In this document: positions 49,897 through 59,042 of the stretch, one piece after another
How positions within the stretch are numbered: the stretch's first letter is position 1
Layout: each line of letters opens with the position of its first letter
NCBI GenBank assembly: GCA_910579575.1
Contig: CAJTUM010000003.1
Coordinates: 62,001-126,000, forward strand
From: an uncultured Eubacteriales bacterium
GTDB lineage: Bacteria > Bacillota > Clostridia > Oscillospirales > Butyricicoccaceae
Length of the DNA stretch: 64,000 nucleotides
Direction of reading: 5' to 3'
Notes under the pieces: generated by a model
Seen by the model: only the letters and a program-made list of their open reading frames with translations
What the model was told of the DNA's origin: nothing
Databases searched by the model: none
Position numbers and translations under genes: made by a program

Positions 49897-51813
49897 TTAG
49901 CTCCGCTTATCCCGCTGGAACTGGACGGTAAAGGGCCGATAAGGGGAGCCGCCGCCAGAATAAAACCGGCCAAACAGCTCGTAAAACTCCAGCCGCAGCA
50001 CCTGGATGCCCACAATCAAGCCCTCCAGGCACATGACAAACAGGTTGCCGATCACAAACACGACCGGGCTGGCCGCAGAACCGACGCTGTCCATCAAAGC
50101 AAAGACCACCATCATCATGCCTACATGGTTGAGGGCGAAAGCGCCGATGCGCACAAAGGAAATGGTGTTGGAAACGAAGGAAAGTAAAATCTCAAACAAC
50201 TCGAAGAAATTTTCCACGATAAAACCGCCCTTTTCCTGAGGCGCCCAGTCGGACCGGCGCTCCAGCAGCCGCCCCAAAGGCTCCTGGGCAAAAATCAGCA
50301 GCAGGGGCAGGACGATCAGCAAGCCGATATACAGGGGGTTGAACAGCTTGACGTTGGTCAGCAGGCTGCACAAAGCCGCCGCCACCACCGCCCAGTAAAA
50401 GATAAAGCCGGCCACGCCGTTTTGCGAAAACAGCGCCTTGCCCAGGTTTTTCTGGCGGATGCCGTTGTAGATATTGTAAAGCATGGCCACTGAAATGAAA
50501 ATCAGCCCCATAGCCACCGAACACAGCAAAATCATGTTGGTGTTATCGACGCTTTCAAACACCTTGAAGCCCGGTAAAATTTCTTCATTGCCGAATACGC
50601 TGCCATAGACAAAACCGAAAACCGCCGAAGAGCAGCCGACGACCGCAATGATTTTGCCCAAGGGCATTTTCAGCGCTTTCCAGGCCAGCAGGCCGGCCAA
50701 AATCAACACGGCGCCTTGGCCCACGTCGCCGAACATCACGCCGAAAAACAGCGTGTACGTCAAGGCCAGTAGCGGCGTTGGGTCCGCTTCGTTGTAAGAG
50801 GGCAAGCCGTACATTTCCACAAACTGCTCAAAAAACCGAATAAGCCCTTTGTTGCGCAGCTTGGTGGGCGGCTCCGCGGCCGGGGAGGGAGGTTCCTCCA
50901 GCAAATAGACCTGATCCTGATACGGGGCGAACCGGGCCTCAAACCCAGCCATATCGTTTTCGGGCACCCAGCCGCACAGATAGAAGGTATCCTCTGTATG
51001 GGCCGCAAACCGCCGCAGATCATAGGTGTCCTTATCGTATTTCAGCGCGGCATAATAGGCTTGCAGCGATTCCGCCGCCCCCTGGCGCAGGGTTTCCAGC
51101 TCCTGCTCCGCCTGCTCCAGCCGCCGCTGGCAATCTTCTTTTTCCTCTTCCAGCTTCTTTCTGGCCTCCGCCGGGCTGCCGTGAACCCGGTCTGAAATTG
51201 GAATCCGCTCGAAGTGCAGCGAGGAAAACAGAGCGTCGGATTTGCCTGCCGAAACGGCGGGCGTGGCGTACATCCCATAGACATAGTCTTTGGTATCCCC
51301 TGTGACGAAAAAGAAAATATCCGGGTTTTCTTCCACATATTTGGCGTAATTCAGATAAATTTCTTTGGGAATACGCCCTACCCGCAGCTTGGTATGTTTC
51401 ATGCCGGCCAAATCGTCCAGATTGGCGTTGACGTCCATGAGATGATCCAGCTGCATCAGAATCTGCCGATCTTCCTCCAGCGGAGCGCTCCATTGCCGCC
51501 GCTGTTCCAGCAGCTTTTGATACCGCTGGGACAAATCTTCCACAAAAGCGGCAATCTGCTTTTCATCCCGCTGCCCGGCGGCAAACGCATGGTAGCCCAG
51601 CGGGATTTCCAGCTGGTCCGCCAGGCTTTCCACCCGAGAAAGCAAGGCCGCGCTGGGGTTTTTGACGGTAAAGGGAGACAGCCCGCCGCCCCCGGTGAAT
51701 TCCAGCACGCTTTCCGGGGCGAAACCGCTGTCCACCACGCAATCCCGCACAACCTGGTCAAACATCCCCAAAGGGCCTACAATGTTGACCAGCTTCATCT
51801 TTTCAATCGCCAT
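49897..51813 (-). CDS. ntpI: V-type ATP synthase subunit I (a subunit)
   Basis: 638 aa. An N-terminal cytoplasmic arm with coiled coil (residues about 1-330, e.g. REARKKLEEEKEDCQRRLEQ) and a membrane half with about seven helices (YTLFFGVMFGDVGQGAVLIL, GLIFISVAMLYNIYNGIRQK, LLSFVSNTISFVRIGAFALN). The conserved arginine that faces the ring lies in FVRIGAFALNHVG. Forms the ion channel with K. GGAGG precedes the ATG. Confidence 0.94.
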   Translation of the reverse strand: MAIEKMKLVNIVGPLGMFDQVVRDCVVDSGFAPESVLEFTGGGGLSPFTVKNPSAALLSRVESLADQLEIPLGYHAFAAGQRDEKQIAAFVEDLSQRYQKLLEQRRQWSAPLEEDRQILMQLDHLMDVNANLDDLAGMKHTKLRVGRIPKEIYLNYAKYVEENPDIFFFVTGDTKDYVYGMYATPAVSAGKSDALFSSLHFERIPISDRVHGSPAEARKKLEEEKEDCQRRLEQAEQELETLRQGAAESLQAYYAALKYDKDTYDLRRFAAHTEDTFYLCGWVPENDMAGFEARFAPYQDQVYLLEEPPSPAAEPPTKLRNKGLIRFFEQFVEMYGLPSYNEADPTPLLALTYTLFFGVMFGDVGQGAVLILAGLLAWKALKMPLGKIIAVVGCSSAVFGFVYGSVFGNEEILPGFKVFESVDNTNMILLCSVAMGLIFISVAMLYNIYNGIRQKNLGKALFSQNGVAGFIFYWAVVAAALCSLLTNVKLFNPLYIGLLIVLPLLLIFAQEPLGRLLERRSDWAPQEKGGFIVENFFELFEILLSFVSNTISFVRIGAFALNHVGMMMVVFALMDSVGSAASPVVFVIGNLFVMCLEGLIVGIQVLRLEFYELFGRFYSGGGSPYRPFTVQFQRDKRS

Positions 51814-51852
51814 TGGCTTTCGCCTCCTTTTCTTCCTCTGCGTTTCCCGGCG

Positions 51853-52899
51853 TCAATAAATTGGCGTCAGGTAAGAGGGGATCTGCTCCGGCGGTATTTG
51901 ATACCGGATGCATTCGATCACATTGACGATATTGTTCAATTCGTTTTCCTTAATTTCCAAATAAGCCACGCCGTCAAAAGCGGAAGGGCGGCCTCGGCGA
52001 AGCTGCGCTCTGCCCTGCCGGCCAAAGGCGAAGGCATATTCTTCAATGCGGCCGCCGCCAGTTTGGCGAAACGCCTTTCCATAGGGCCCCTGACGCAGCA
52101 GCTCCATGGCTTCTTCCCAGCCGGGCGCCTGAACCAGCTCCTTCAAATAGCCGCTTTTCAACCGGCTGCCAAAGGGCAGCAGATACCGCGGCAGCTGCTC
52201 TTTCGCCACATGAAAATGCTTTTTCAGCCGCATGACGCGGGTGATATTGGCAAAATCGCACTGCTGCAAAAAGTGCTCCTCCAGCTGGCGGCGGTCTTCC
52301 CCCTGAAACCCCCGAGCCGCGCTTTCCAGCACAGCCCGGTAATAGGCGGCGTGGACCGCGGTTTCCGCCGCCAGATAATCCAATTCTCGCCCCTCTTTGG
52401 GAGCGACCTGGGCCAGGGGACTCCAAAAGGCGGAGCCCGCCGTCGCCTCTAACAAACCGGCGTAATTGGGCTGGGCCTTCAAAGCCTCAAACCGAACCCG
52501 ACTGTGACGCATGGCCTCGGGCGGCAGACTCAAAGAGAAATCCGACGGTCTGCCGGCGGAGAGCAGCCGCAGAAACCGGAGAATCTGCTGCGCCTCTACC
52601 TTGGCGGCCAAAGCCCGCAGCAGCCCCCGCATTCCCTTGGAAGCGAAGACCGCCAGTTTGTCGTATTCCCGGGCCAGGCCGGCGTACAACAGCTTTTCCA
52701 GCTCCACCCGGCCGATCTGCTGCAAATCCGCCCCGGCCAGGCTGGGGCCCCAGGCCTGGCCGCCGCCCAACATTTGGGCGGCCTCAGGCACGTCTTTGGC
52801 CTGCATCAGCTGGTCAAAATCCTGTTGAGTCATCCGATGGCCCAGCATGGCGTGGATTTTGCCGTTGACGGCGGCGTATTCAAACAAGTCCTTCAGCAC
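51853..52899 (-). CDS. ntpC: V-type ATP synthase subunit C (d subunit)
   Basis: 348 aa from a GTG start overlapping the preceding gene by 7 bp. VNGKIHAMLGHRMTQQDFDQ starts the three-repeat helical bundle of the family; YLEIKENELNNIVNVIECIR near the end is the most conserved part. It connects the rotor shaft to the K ring. Confidence 0.92.
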   Translation of the reverse strand: MLKDLFEYAAVNGKIHAMLGHRMTQQDFDQLMQAKDVPEAAQMLGGGQAWGPSLAGADLQQIGRVELEKLLYAGLAREYDKLAVFASKGMRGLLRALAAKVEAQQILRFLRLLSAGRPSDFSLSLPPEAMRHSRVRFEALKAQPNYAGLLEATAGSAFWSPLAQVAPKEGRELDYLAAETAVHAAYYRAVLESAARGFQGEDRRQLEEHFLQQCDFANITRVMRLKKHFHVAKEQLPRYLLPFGSRLKSGYLKELVQAPGWEEAMELLRQGPYGKAFRQTGGGRIEEYAFAFGRQGRAQLRRGRPSAFDGVAYLEIKENELNNIVNVIECIRYQIPPEQIPSYLTPIY

Positions 52900-53234
52900 G
52901 GGCCTTCACTCCGTTCTTCCCCGCCTACAATCCGGTCAAACAGAGCTTGAGCCCAAACGCTGTGGTTGACTTGGCCTTTTCGCTCCAAATCGTCCAAAGC
53001 GGCGCGAAGCCGTTCTTCCAGCTCCTGCATGGAGCGCTTCTGCTGCTCCTCCTCTTCTCGTTTGGCCTGAGCAATTCGCTGCTGGGCCTGCTGATGAAAG
53101 CGCTGACGCATTTCCTCCGTCGCTTCCTCCACCTGCCGGTCCAGAAGCTCTCTCTGCGCTTGCGCCTGGGCGGTGATATCCCGGGCGCGGCGCTCAGTTT
53201 CCACAATGCTGTTAATCATATCGCTGTGACGCAT
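52893..53234 (-). CDS. V-type ATP synthase peripheral-stalk subunit (G/H-like)
   Basis: 113 aa, almost entirely coiled coil: DMINSIVETERRARDITAQA, then a long Gln/Glu/Arg-rich helix and a short tail (NHSVWAQALFDRIVGG). The coiled-coil nature and the first place in the operon fit the stalk subunit (NtpF in Enterococcus naming). Starts at an ATG with GGAGG upstream. Confidence 0.85.
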   Translation of the reverse strand: MRHSDMINSIVETERRARDITAQAQAQRELLDRQVEEATEEMRQRFHQQAQQRIAQAKREEEEQQKRSMQELEERLRAALDDLERKGQVNHSVWAQALFDRIVGGEERSEGPC

Positions 53235-53289
53235 TTTCTTCCCTCCACCTCCAAAAGGCCCGAGGACGCCCCTCTCAAGCCTTCCTCTT

Positions 53290-53317
53290 ATTATAAACCT
53301 CTTTTTTTCTGAGACAA
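53290..53317 (-). promoter_or_regulatory. Promoter of the V-type ATPase operon
   Basis: Minus strand TTGTCT (53312-53317), 16 bases, TATAAT (53290-53295). The 53318-53488 stretch holds no gene. Confidence 0.7.
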
Positions 53318-53488
53318 GAGAAAAAATGAACAGCAATTTGCCCAGATTGGTCAAAATAATTGTAGAAAATACCCCGCAAGGCGCTTCTTTCCCCATGGAT
53401 GGAATGGATTTATAAAAAAATCATAGAAAATCCATGGAAAATCGTTTCGCTGGAGCCCTGGCGGCGCAAAAAAATCCTTCCAAAGATA

Positions 53489-53517
53489 GAAATAGTCCCC
53501 GTTTAGGGGACTATTTC
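53489..53517 (-). terminator. Terminator of the copper-amine-oxidase-N gene
   Basis: Twelve-base stem GAAATAGTCCCC with GGGGACTATTTC and a five-base loop; the minus-strand T tract is interrupted. Confidence 0.75.
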
Positions 53518-53525
53518 AGAATGCG

Positions 53526-54233
53526 TCAGATTCCCATGACCTCGGACAATCCTTCGCTCAGTTTCTCGGCGTCGGCTTGATATTGGGACAGTTTTCCGGT
53601 GAGCTCATCCAACTTTTGCTTCGCCTCGGCGTGCTTATTGGGGTCCAGAGCCAGTTCCATCATTTCAACCGTTAGATCCAGCATATCCACGCTGGCCTGG
53701 CTGCCCTCCTTGATTTTGGCTTGAGCGGCGGCATATTTGGCAGGCGCTTTCAAATCGGCCAGTTCCTGGTAAAGGGGCTTCATCTTGGCCACAATGGCGA
53801 TCAGGTCCTTGAGCGCGCCTTCCGGGTCGGAGGAGGCTTTTTTCTGGGCGGCGCTGACAGAGGGGCTCAACTCGGCCACCTGGTTGCCGATTTCCAGAAT
53901 TTTAGCCTTGTAGGCTTGTTCAGACAGGGCGTCTCCGCCGCTTCCGCCAGCGGTCAGCTTGACAGTCTGGGTCTTAGCGTCCCATTCCACCCCTAAGCCC
54001 AAAGAATCGGCCACAGCCCGAACAGGCAGATAGGTCGTGCCGTCCACAATAAAAGGCTCCACGACTGCGCCGTTGGCGTCCTTGGGGGTGATCGTCTTGC
54101 CGTCCAGCGTAATTTTGATGTTGTTGTAGCTGGCGTTCAGCTGACGGGCTGTAGCCGCCATGGAAGGCGCCCCCATGCTCATCAAAAGCGCGGCGGCCAA
54201 AAATCCGGCCAAAAAGTCTCTCCATCTCCTCAT
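53526..54233 (-). CDS. Secreted protein with copper amine oxidase N-terminal domain
   Basis: 235 aa from the ATG giving MRRWRDFLAGFLAAALLMSM, a signal peptide ending in SMAA. Residues about 35-95 form the copper-amine-oxidase-N (stalk) domain: VVEPFIVDGTTYLPVRAVAD and GVEWDAKTQTVKLT. The rest is a four-helix region (AELSPSVSAAQKKASS, MKPLYQELADLKAP). Stalk domains bind the cell wall or other surfaces in Firmicutes; no catalytic part is present. Confidence 0.87.
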   Translation of the reverse strand: MRRWRDFLAGFLAAALLMSMGAPSMAATARQLNASYNNIKITLDGKTITPKDANGAVVEPFIVDGTTYLPVRAVADSLGLGVEWDAKTQTVKLTAGGSGGDALSEQAYKAKILEIGNQVAELSPSVSAAQKKASSDPEGALKDLIAIVAKMKPLYQELADLKAPAKYAAAQAKIKEGSQASVDMLDLTVEMMELALDPNKHAEAKQKLDELTGKLSQYQADAEKLSEGLSEVMGI

Positions 54234-54429
54234 TGTTGATCGTTCTCCTTTATTTTTTAGAGAAATTTCCTTTTCTCTTTCGTTCATCTTACCACAATCT
54301 CTTTTGTGTTTCAACCGCTTATTGCGTAATTGGGAGGGCTGCAACCCATATCGACGAATTCGCCTATCCCGGCGGCCGCAGCCAAATCCGCCTTTAGGCC
54401 GGCTCAGGCCCGCAAGCCTGACCAACGGC

Positions 54430-54459
54430 TTGACAGCAAGCTCTGCCAGGTATTATGAT
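54430..54459 (+). promoter_or_regulatory. Promoter of the YtcJ-like gene
   Basis: TTGACA (54430-54435), 18 bases, TATGAT (54454-54459). Confidence 0.7.
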
Positions 54460-54503
54460 AGAATCAACAAACTCAAAAAGCTGATTTGCAGGAGGAAATT
54501 TTT

Positions 54504-56135
54504 GTGCTTACTCTAATTTACAACGGAGATATTCGCACCATGGACCGCCGGCAACCCAGAGCCCAGGCCGCTTTGATCGAAAACGGCCGCTTCGCCTTTG
54601 TGGGCAGTCTGCGGGCCGCCCGCGCAGAGCTGACCCGCAGAGGCGAGCAGGCTCGAGAAATCGACCTGGAGGGGCGGCTGACCCTGCCCGGCTTCAACGA
54701 CTCCCATATGCATTTTATCCACTTTGCCAAAGGACTGATGAGCGTGGACTTGGCCGGAAGCCAGTCCATTGCGGAAATTCAAGCCCGGATGAAGAAGGGG
54801 CTGGAACAGGGTCTGGCGCCCGAGGGCGTCTGGCTGGAGGGCGAAGGCTGGAATCAAGATTATTTCACCCAGGGGGAGAAACGCTTCCCCAACCGGGCGG
54901 AGCTGGACGCGGTCTGCCCGGACAAGCCTATGATGATTATGCGGACCTGTTTTCACATCGGCGTTTTGAATTCCGCCGCCCTAAAGGCGCTGAATATTAC
55001 CCGGGAAACAGCCCCCAGCTACGGCGGACTGGCGGGAATCGACCCAGACGGGGAGCCCGACGGGATTATCAAAGAAAGCCTGCTGGACGATACCAAGGCC
55101 CAAATCTCCAGCCTAAACCTGGAGACGATGAAGCAGATTATTCTGGCCGCCCAACAAAAGGCCTTGGCCCAGGGCATCACCTCCATTCAAAGCGACGACG
55201 TGGGATACACGCCTCAGGCGGATTATAATCTGCTGTTTGAAGCCTTCGCCCAGCTGGAGGCGGAGGGCAAACTCCATATCCGTCTGGCCGAGCAATGTCT
55301 GCTGCAAAAGCCGGAGCTGATTGAGGAATTTCTGGCCGCCGGCTATGACCAATGGAGCTCCCGCTGGTTCCGGCCCAGCTGCGTCAAGCTGCTGGCCGAC
55401 GGCAGCCTGGGCGCCCGCACCGCCGCCCTGCGCCAGCCCTATCAGGACGACCCCGCTACCAAGGGGCTGGAGATGTTCACACAAGAGCGGCTGAATCGGC
55501 TTGTACTGACCTGCCATAAGCACAATATGCCTGCCGCTATCCACGCCATTGGCGACAGGGCGATAGAAATGGCGCTGGACGCGATTGAAAACGCCCGGCT
55601 GCTGTGCCCAGACCATCAGCCCCGCCACGGCATTGTCCACTGTCAAATCACCGATCAGGCCCTGCTGCGTCGCTTTCGTCAGCTGGACGTTCTGGCCTTT
55701 GTGCAGCCCATTTTCATCGATTATGATATGCGGATTTGCCGTGACCGCGTAGGAGACCGGACGGATACCAGCTACGCCTGGCGGGACTTATATGAAAACG
55801 GCGTCCATGTGAGCCTGGGCACCGATTGCCCGGTGGAGAAATTCGATACCATGCCCAACCTCTACTGCGCCGTGGCACGGAAAAACATTACCGGCTCGGA
55901 AAAGCAAACCTTCCTGCCCCAGCAGGCCCTGACCATGCAGCAGGCCCTGGAATGCTACACCATCGAGGGGGCCTACGCCTCCGGCGAAGAGCGGGAAAAA
56001 GGCTCTATCTCCCCCGGCAAGCTGGCGGATTTCATCGTGCTGGACCGGGATCTGTTTTCCATTCCCGAAGAGGAGATTTTGCAGACCAAAGCGCTGCAAA
56101 CCTGGGTGGAAGGGGAATTGCGGTATCGCCTATAA
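54504..56135 (+). CDS. YtcJ-like amidohydrolase (amidohydrolase_3)
   Basis: 543 aa from GTG 54504, with AGGAGG upstream. LTLPGFNDSHMHFIHFAKGL has the HxH; SIQSDDVGYTPQADYN, IHAIGDRAIEMALDAIE, HGIVHCQI and SLGTDCPVEKFDTM are the remaining metal-ligand blocks of the family, and KLADFIVLDRDLFSIPEEEI closes it. Substrates in the family are N-substituted formamides or are unknown. No signal peptide. Confidence 0.9.
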   Translation: MLTLIYNGDIRTMDRRQPRAQAALIENGRFAFVGSLRAARAELTRRGEQAREIDLEGRLTLPGFNDSHMHFIHFAKGLMSVDLAGSQSIAEIQARMKKGLEQGLAPEGVWLEGEGWNQDYFTQGEKRFPNRAELDAVCPDKPMMIMRTCFHIGVLNSAALKALNITRETAPSYGGLAGIDPDGEPDGIIKESLLDDTKAQISSLNLETMKQIILAAQQKALAQGITSIQSDDVGYTPQADYNLLFEAFAQLEAEGKLHIRLAEQCLLQKPELIEEFLAAGYDQWSSRWFRPSCVKLLADGSLGARTAALRQPYQDDPATKGLEMFTQERLNRLVLTCHKHNMPAAIHAIGDRAIEMALDAIENARLLCPDHQPRHGIVHCQITDQALLRRFRQLDVLAFVQPIFIDYDMRICRDRVGDRTDTSYAWRDLYENGVHVSLGTDCPVEKFDTMPNLYCAVARKNITGSEKQTFLPQQALTMQQALECYTIEGAYASGEEREKGSISPGKLADFIVLDRDLFSIPEEEILQTKALQTWVEGELRYRL

Positions 56136-56148
56136 ACGATAGAAACTC

Positions 56149-56186
56149 AAAAAACCAGCCGAGGAATTCCTCGGCTGGTTTTTTTG
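56149..56186. terminator. Convergent terminator
   Basis: Perfect stem AAACCAGCCGAGGAA with TTCCTCGGCTGGTTT and T tract; serves both convergent genes. Confidence 0.88.
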
Positions 56187-56188
56187 TG

Positions 56189-56935
56189 CTACTCTGCTAC
56201 CGCTTTCACTTGGTCCAACAGCTCTTCCCATGGAATGCCGCTGAGAAAATCTTGATAAAGATCTTCTCTTCTTTCTCTTGGGAAAGAAATACGATAAATT
56301 GTATTCTCTCCCTCAGCATATGTTGTCAGCATTTCTGGCTGATTTGCGGGGGGATTGAATAAGTTGGAGCAGGTTTCGCTCAGCCCATCAGATCCCATCA
56401 TAATTTCTCCCGGCTCGCCCGCCGAAAAATATGTGCCGCTGCATTCAGCATCATAGTTCAAAAACAGTAGATAAGTCTCCCCGATTTGAGGTTCCGTATA
56501 ATACTGAGTTGGCAGCTGATATGCAATCTCTTCCCCGTTTTCATCCAAATACTTGGCTTGGACGGAGTAAACCTTGTTGATTTCAATTTCCTCGGGCACA
56601 TCTTCTCCTTTGAGAACACGGGATACAGTAAAACCATATTTTCTTCCCTCTGAATAAGATGTGGGGTCTTCCTGAGAAGGATCGCTGGGCAAGCGATCTG
56701 CATTCCATGTGGACAGCAAACCCGTATATTGCCCTTCCACAATGTAAGTTGAATCGTTCTCTAAATCTTTGAGGCTATCGTAGGTAGGATAATCTGAGTA
56801 GACTGTAATGGTCACTTCCTCTATATTCTTGGAAGATACCATACCATCATGACGATTCCGCCCCTGAACAATCACCAAAGAACATACCGCTAACAGAAGC
56901 ACAGAACCGAAAACCTTCCATTTGTTTTTCTTCAT
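56189..56935 (-). CDS. Secreted or anchored protein of unknown function
   Basis: 248 aa. MKKNKWKVFGSVLLLAVCSLVIV is a signal or anchor segment. The mature domain is beta-rich: DSTYIVEGQYTGLLSTW, KYGFTVSRVLKGEDVPEEIE, then QIGETYLLFLNYDAECSGTYF. The layout (a 'STYIVxGxV...xVLKG...G..YLLFL' pattern) resembles surface proteins of Firmicutes that follow metalloproteases, but I cannot name a family. It is 17 bases downstream of the metzincin gene and should be co-expressed with it. Confidence 0.72.
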   Translation of the reverse strand: MKKNKWKVFGSVLLLAVCSLVIVQGRNRHDGMVSSKNIEEVTITVYSDYPTYDSLKDLENDSTYIVEGQYTGLLSTWNADRLPSDPSQEDPTSYSEGRKYGFTVSRVLKGEDVPEEIEINKVYSVQAKYLDENGEEIAYQLPTQYYTEPQIGETYLLFLNYDAECSGTYFSAGEPGEIMMGSDGLSETCSNLFNPPANQPEMLTTYAEGENTIYRISFPRERREDLYQDFLSGIPWEELLDQVKAVAE

Positions 56936-56952
56936 TTGTTCCTACCACCCTT

Positions 56953-57471
56953 TCAACTGTAAATGGCCCTAAAGCCATTACGGTCATCCGCTTGAATTGT
57001 GTAGATTTCTTCTCGATCCCGCCCATCTCGCATAATAGAGTAATATGCATTGGAATGGGCCAGACCAACCACATGACCAATTTCGTGGGTCCCTGTGCTA
57101 CGGGCAGTCGTAGAATTCCAACCAGCTTTGGCCGAATTCATGTAGCAGGTAAACTGCTTAACTGTAGAGCGACCCGTTGTGTAAGGTGTGATAATGGACA
57201 TTCCATTTTCAGAATATCCAGACCGATAACGGGATTCCAAAAGATTCTTAGATATACTATTATATCCAATATTCATACCTTCTGAATTCCAAGCGCTTAC
57301 ACCTGCTAACCATCCATTCTTGATGATACCACTGTCCGATTGCATATTTGCTCCCCAGGCGTACTGTATCGCCTTATTTGCTACATAATGGTTTTCCAGC
57401 GCATATGCAAACGCAGGTGTTCCTCCAACAACAGTACAGAATAGCAACATTGCTATTAATGTACACCCCAT
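56953..57471 (-). CDS. Secreted metzincin metalloprotease (matrixin-like, M10)
   Basis: 172 aa as read from ATG 57471. HEIGHVVGLAH at residues 129-139 is the full metzincin zinc motif HExxHxxGxxH (H129, E130, H133, H139), and IMRDG around 147 supplies the Met-turn. The N-terminus is a signal peptide (LIAMLLFCTVVGGTPAFAYA). The natural start with AAGGAGG upstream is ATG 57488 (MKQKK), but it is out of frame by one base because of an A8 tract (57474-57481), so this protein may be switched off or made by slippage. Confidence 0.85.
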   Translation of the reverse strand: MGCTLIAMLLFCTVVGGTPAFAYALENHYVANKAIQYAWGANMQSDSGIIKNGWLAGVSAWNSEGMNIGYNSISKNLLESRYRSGYSENGMSIITPYTTGRSTVKQFTCYMNSAKAGWNSTTARSTGTHEIGHVVGLAHSNAYYSIMRDGRDREEIYTIQADDRNGFRAIYS

Positions 57472-57536
57472 AATTTTTTTTGTTTCATTTTTTATTCCTC
57501 CTTATTTTTTATGATCTCTATCCTCCTTTTTATGTA

Positions 57537-57565
57537 AGTATATATTATATAAACTATATTGTCAA
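57537..57565 (-). promoter_or_regulatory. Promoter of the metzincin operon
   Basis: Minus strand TTGACA (57560-57565), 17 bases, TATACT (57537-57542). Confidence 0.75.
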
Positions 57566-57652
57566 GATTTTAAGATTATTTTTATTTTTTCAATAGTTTA
57601 TATGATTAATATAGATTCTATATGTGAACACTTATTAACCCCTTATGTTCGC

Positions 57653-57695
57653 AAAAACAAAAAGAGCGCGGGGCCTCCGCGCTCTTTTTGTTTTG
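57653..57695 (-). terminator. Terminator of the DUF1266 gene
   Basis: Long stem AAAAAGAGCGCGG with CCGCGCTCTTTTT and T-rich ends. Confidence 0.85.
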
Positions 57696-57696
57696 C

Positions 57697-58944
57697 CTAA
57701 AAATCCTCTCGATAGCTGCGCAGCAGCTTTTTGGTAAACTTCCGGCTGTTTCCGGTGTGTTCCGGGGGCCAGTTCAGGTCGGTATCCCAAGGGACGCTGT
57801 AGGGAGAACAGTTCTGCCTTTTCATCCGCTCATAAAGGACTGTGCGCTGGTTCCGGTTGTACTGCACATCGTAGCCAATCCGGTCCACCCAGGCGCAAAA
57901 GCCCTGCATATAGCTTTCCATCAGCTGATCCCAGCCGGAGAAGCTGCGCTGGATGACTCGGCCCGCCCGGCTGAACTCCAGATCCAGCTCCTCCCGGCTA
58001 ATCCATTTCATCAGGTACATCATAGCCAGCAGCTGGGTCGCCCGGCACAAATCCCACCCGGCCTGGGAGGTATCCAGCCGGCCCGCCCAGCGGTCGGTCA
58101 GCTCATGAACCGTTTGCAGCCCTTCCTCCCGGTTGTGGATATCCCAAGAATCCGCCAAGGCCGCGCGGAAAATTTTCAGCTGCTTGCGACTGGCTCTTGT
58201 TCCGGTAATCAGGGGGAAGCCCTCTTTGTCATAGCAATGGGACCAAAGAGCATAAGTGGCGGCGCACCAACATTCCAGGTCGTTTCGGGGCAGAAGAGGG
58301 TCCCTGGACCAGAGCAGCGCCGGGGCGAACTTCCATTTGCGCACCACAATCGCCCGCCCCGCCAGGTTGAACAGCACAAAGGCCCAGGCGATCAGCCCAT
58401 ATTCTGTGCGCTCCTGGTCCTCCTGCAAGGCGGCCGCCCGCACAGAATCTCCGACCATATCGATATAATGGTCGACATCAGAAACGGCCGCAAGGGTCCT
58501 GGCCTCCTCCGGCGGGTCCCATTCCCGCCAAACCCCGATTGGCAGGCGATAAATCCCTATCGCCCCCATTTTGGTCAGATTTTTCTTGTTGATATGGGCG
58601 ATCACCGTCTCGCCGCTTTCCAGGGTCAGGTAGTGATAAACCTCCTGCTCCGGCCCGACCTGAAAGGTATCATGGTTCAACGTCCCGCCGTCGGAATAGA
58701 AGGTAAAGCCGTCGGTCATCTGCTCCATGTCCGCAATGGATTGGGCCATGGGCGTATTGGCCGCAGCCATCTGACCCACTGGCAGGGCGTCTTTTTGGAT
58801 AGGCCCGCCGTGAAACAGGGGCACAACCAAAAAAGTTACCGCCAGCGTAAACGCTATCGCCAACAGCGAACAGACCAGCAAGGTCTGGGCCAAACCATCC
58901 TTTAAGCCATAGATATTTTTATTGGAAGCTTTGTACCGGGCCAT
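57697..58944 (-). CDS. Membrane protein with C-terminal DUF1266 domain
   Basis: 415 aa. Two transmembrane regions (LAQTLLVCSLLAIAFTLAVT at about 18-45; TEYGLIAWAFVLFNLAGRAIV at about 180-200) bracket an outside domain. The C-terminal 200 residues match the DUF1266 layout: LADSWDIHNREEGLQTVHEL, GWDLCRATQLLAMMYLMKWIS and GWDQLMESYMQGFCAWVDRI. DUF1266 proteins are uncharacterised and often occur in bacterial interaction islands. AGGAGG precedes the ATG. Confidence 0.8.
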   Translation of the reverse strand: MARYKASNKNIYGLKDGLAQTLLVCSLLAIAFTLAVTFLVVPLFHGGPIQKDALPVGQMAAANTPMAQSIADMEQMTDGFTFYSDGGTLNHDTFQVGPEQEVYHYLTLESGETVIAHINKKNLTKMGAIGIYRLPIGVWREWDPPEEARTLAAVSDVDHYIDMVGDSVRAAALQEDQERTEYGLIAWAFVLFNLAGRAIVVRKWKFAPALLWSRDPLLPRNDLECWCAATYALWSHCYDKEGFPLITGTRASRKQLKIFRAALADSWDIHNREEGLQTVHELTDRWAGRLDTSQAGWDLCRATQLLAMMYLMKWISREELDLEFSRAGRVIQRSFSGWDQLMESYMQGFCAWVDRIGYDVQYNRNQRTVLYERMKRQNCSPYSVPWDTDLNWPPEHTGNSRKFTKKLLRSYREDF

Positions 58945-59042
58945 CGCCGCGCCTCCTTTTTTCCGATTCTATCACAATGCAACGGCAACTGGAGAAAAAA
59001 CGATCGATATTCAGCGAACCGCCCCCACGTTCTCCCCCCACC

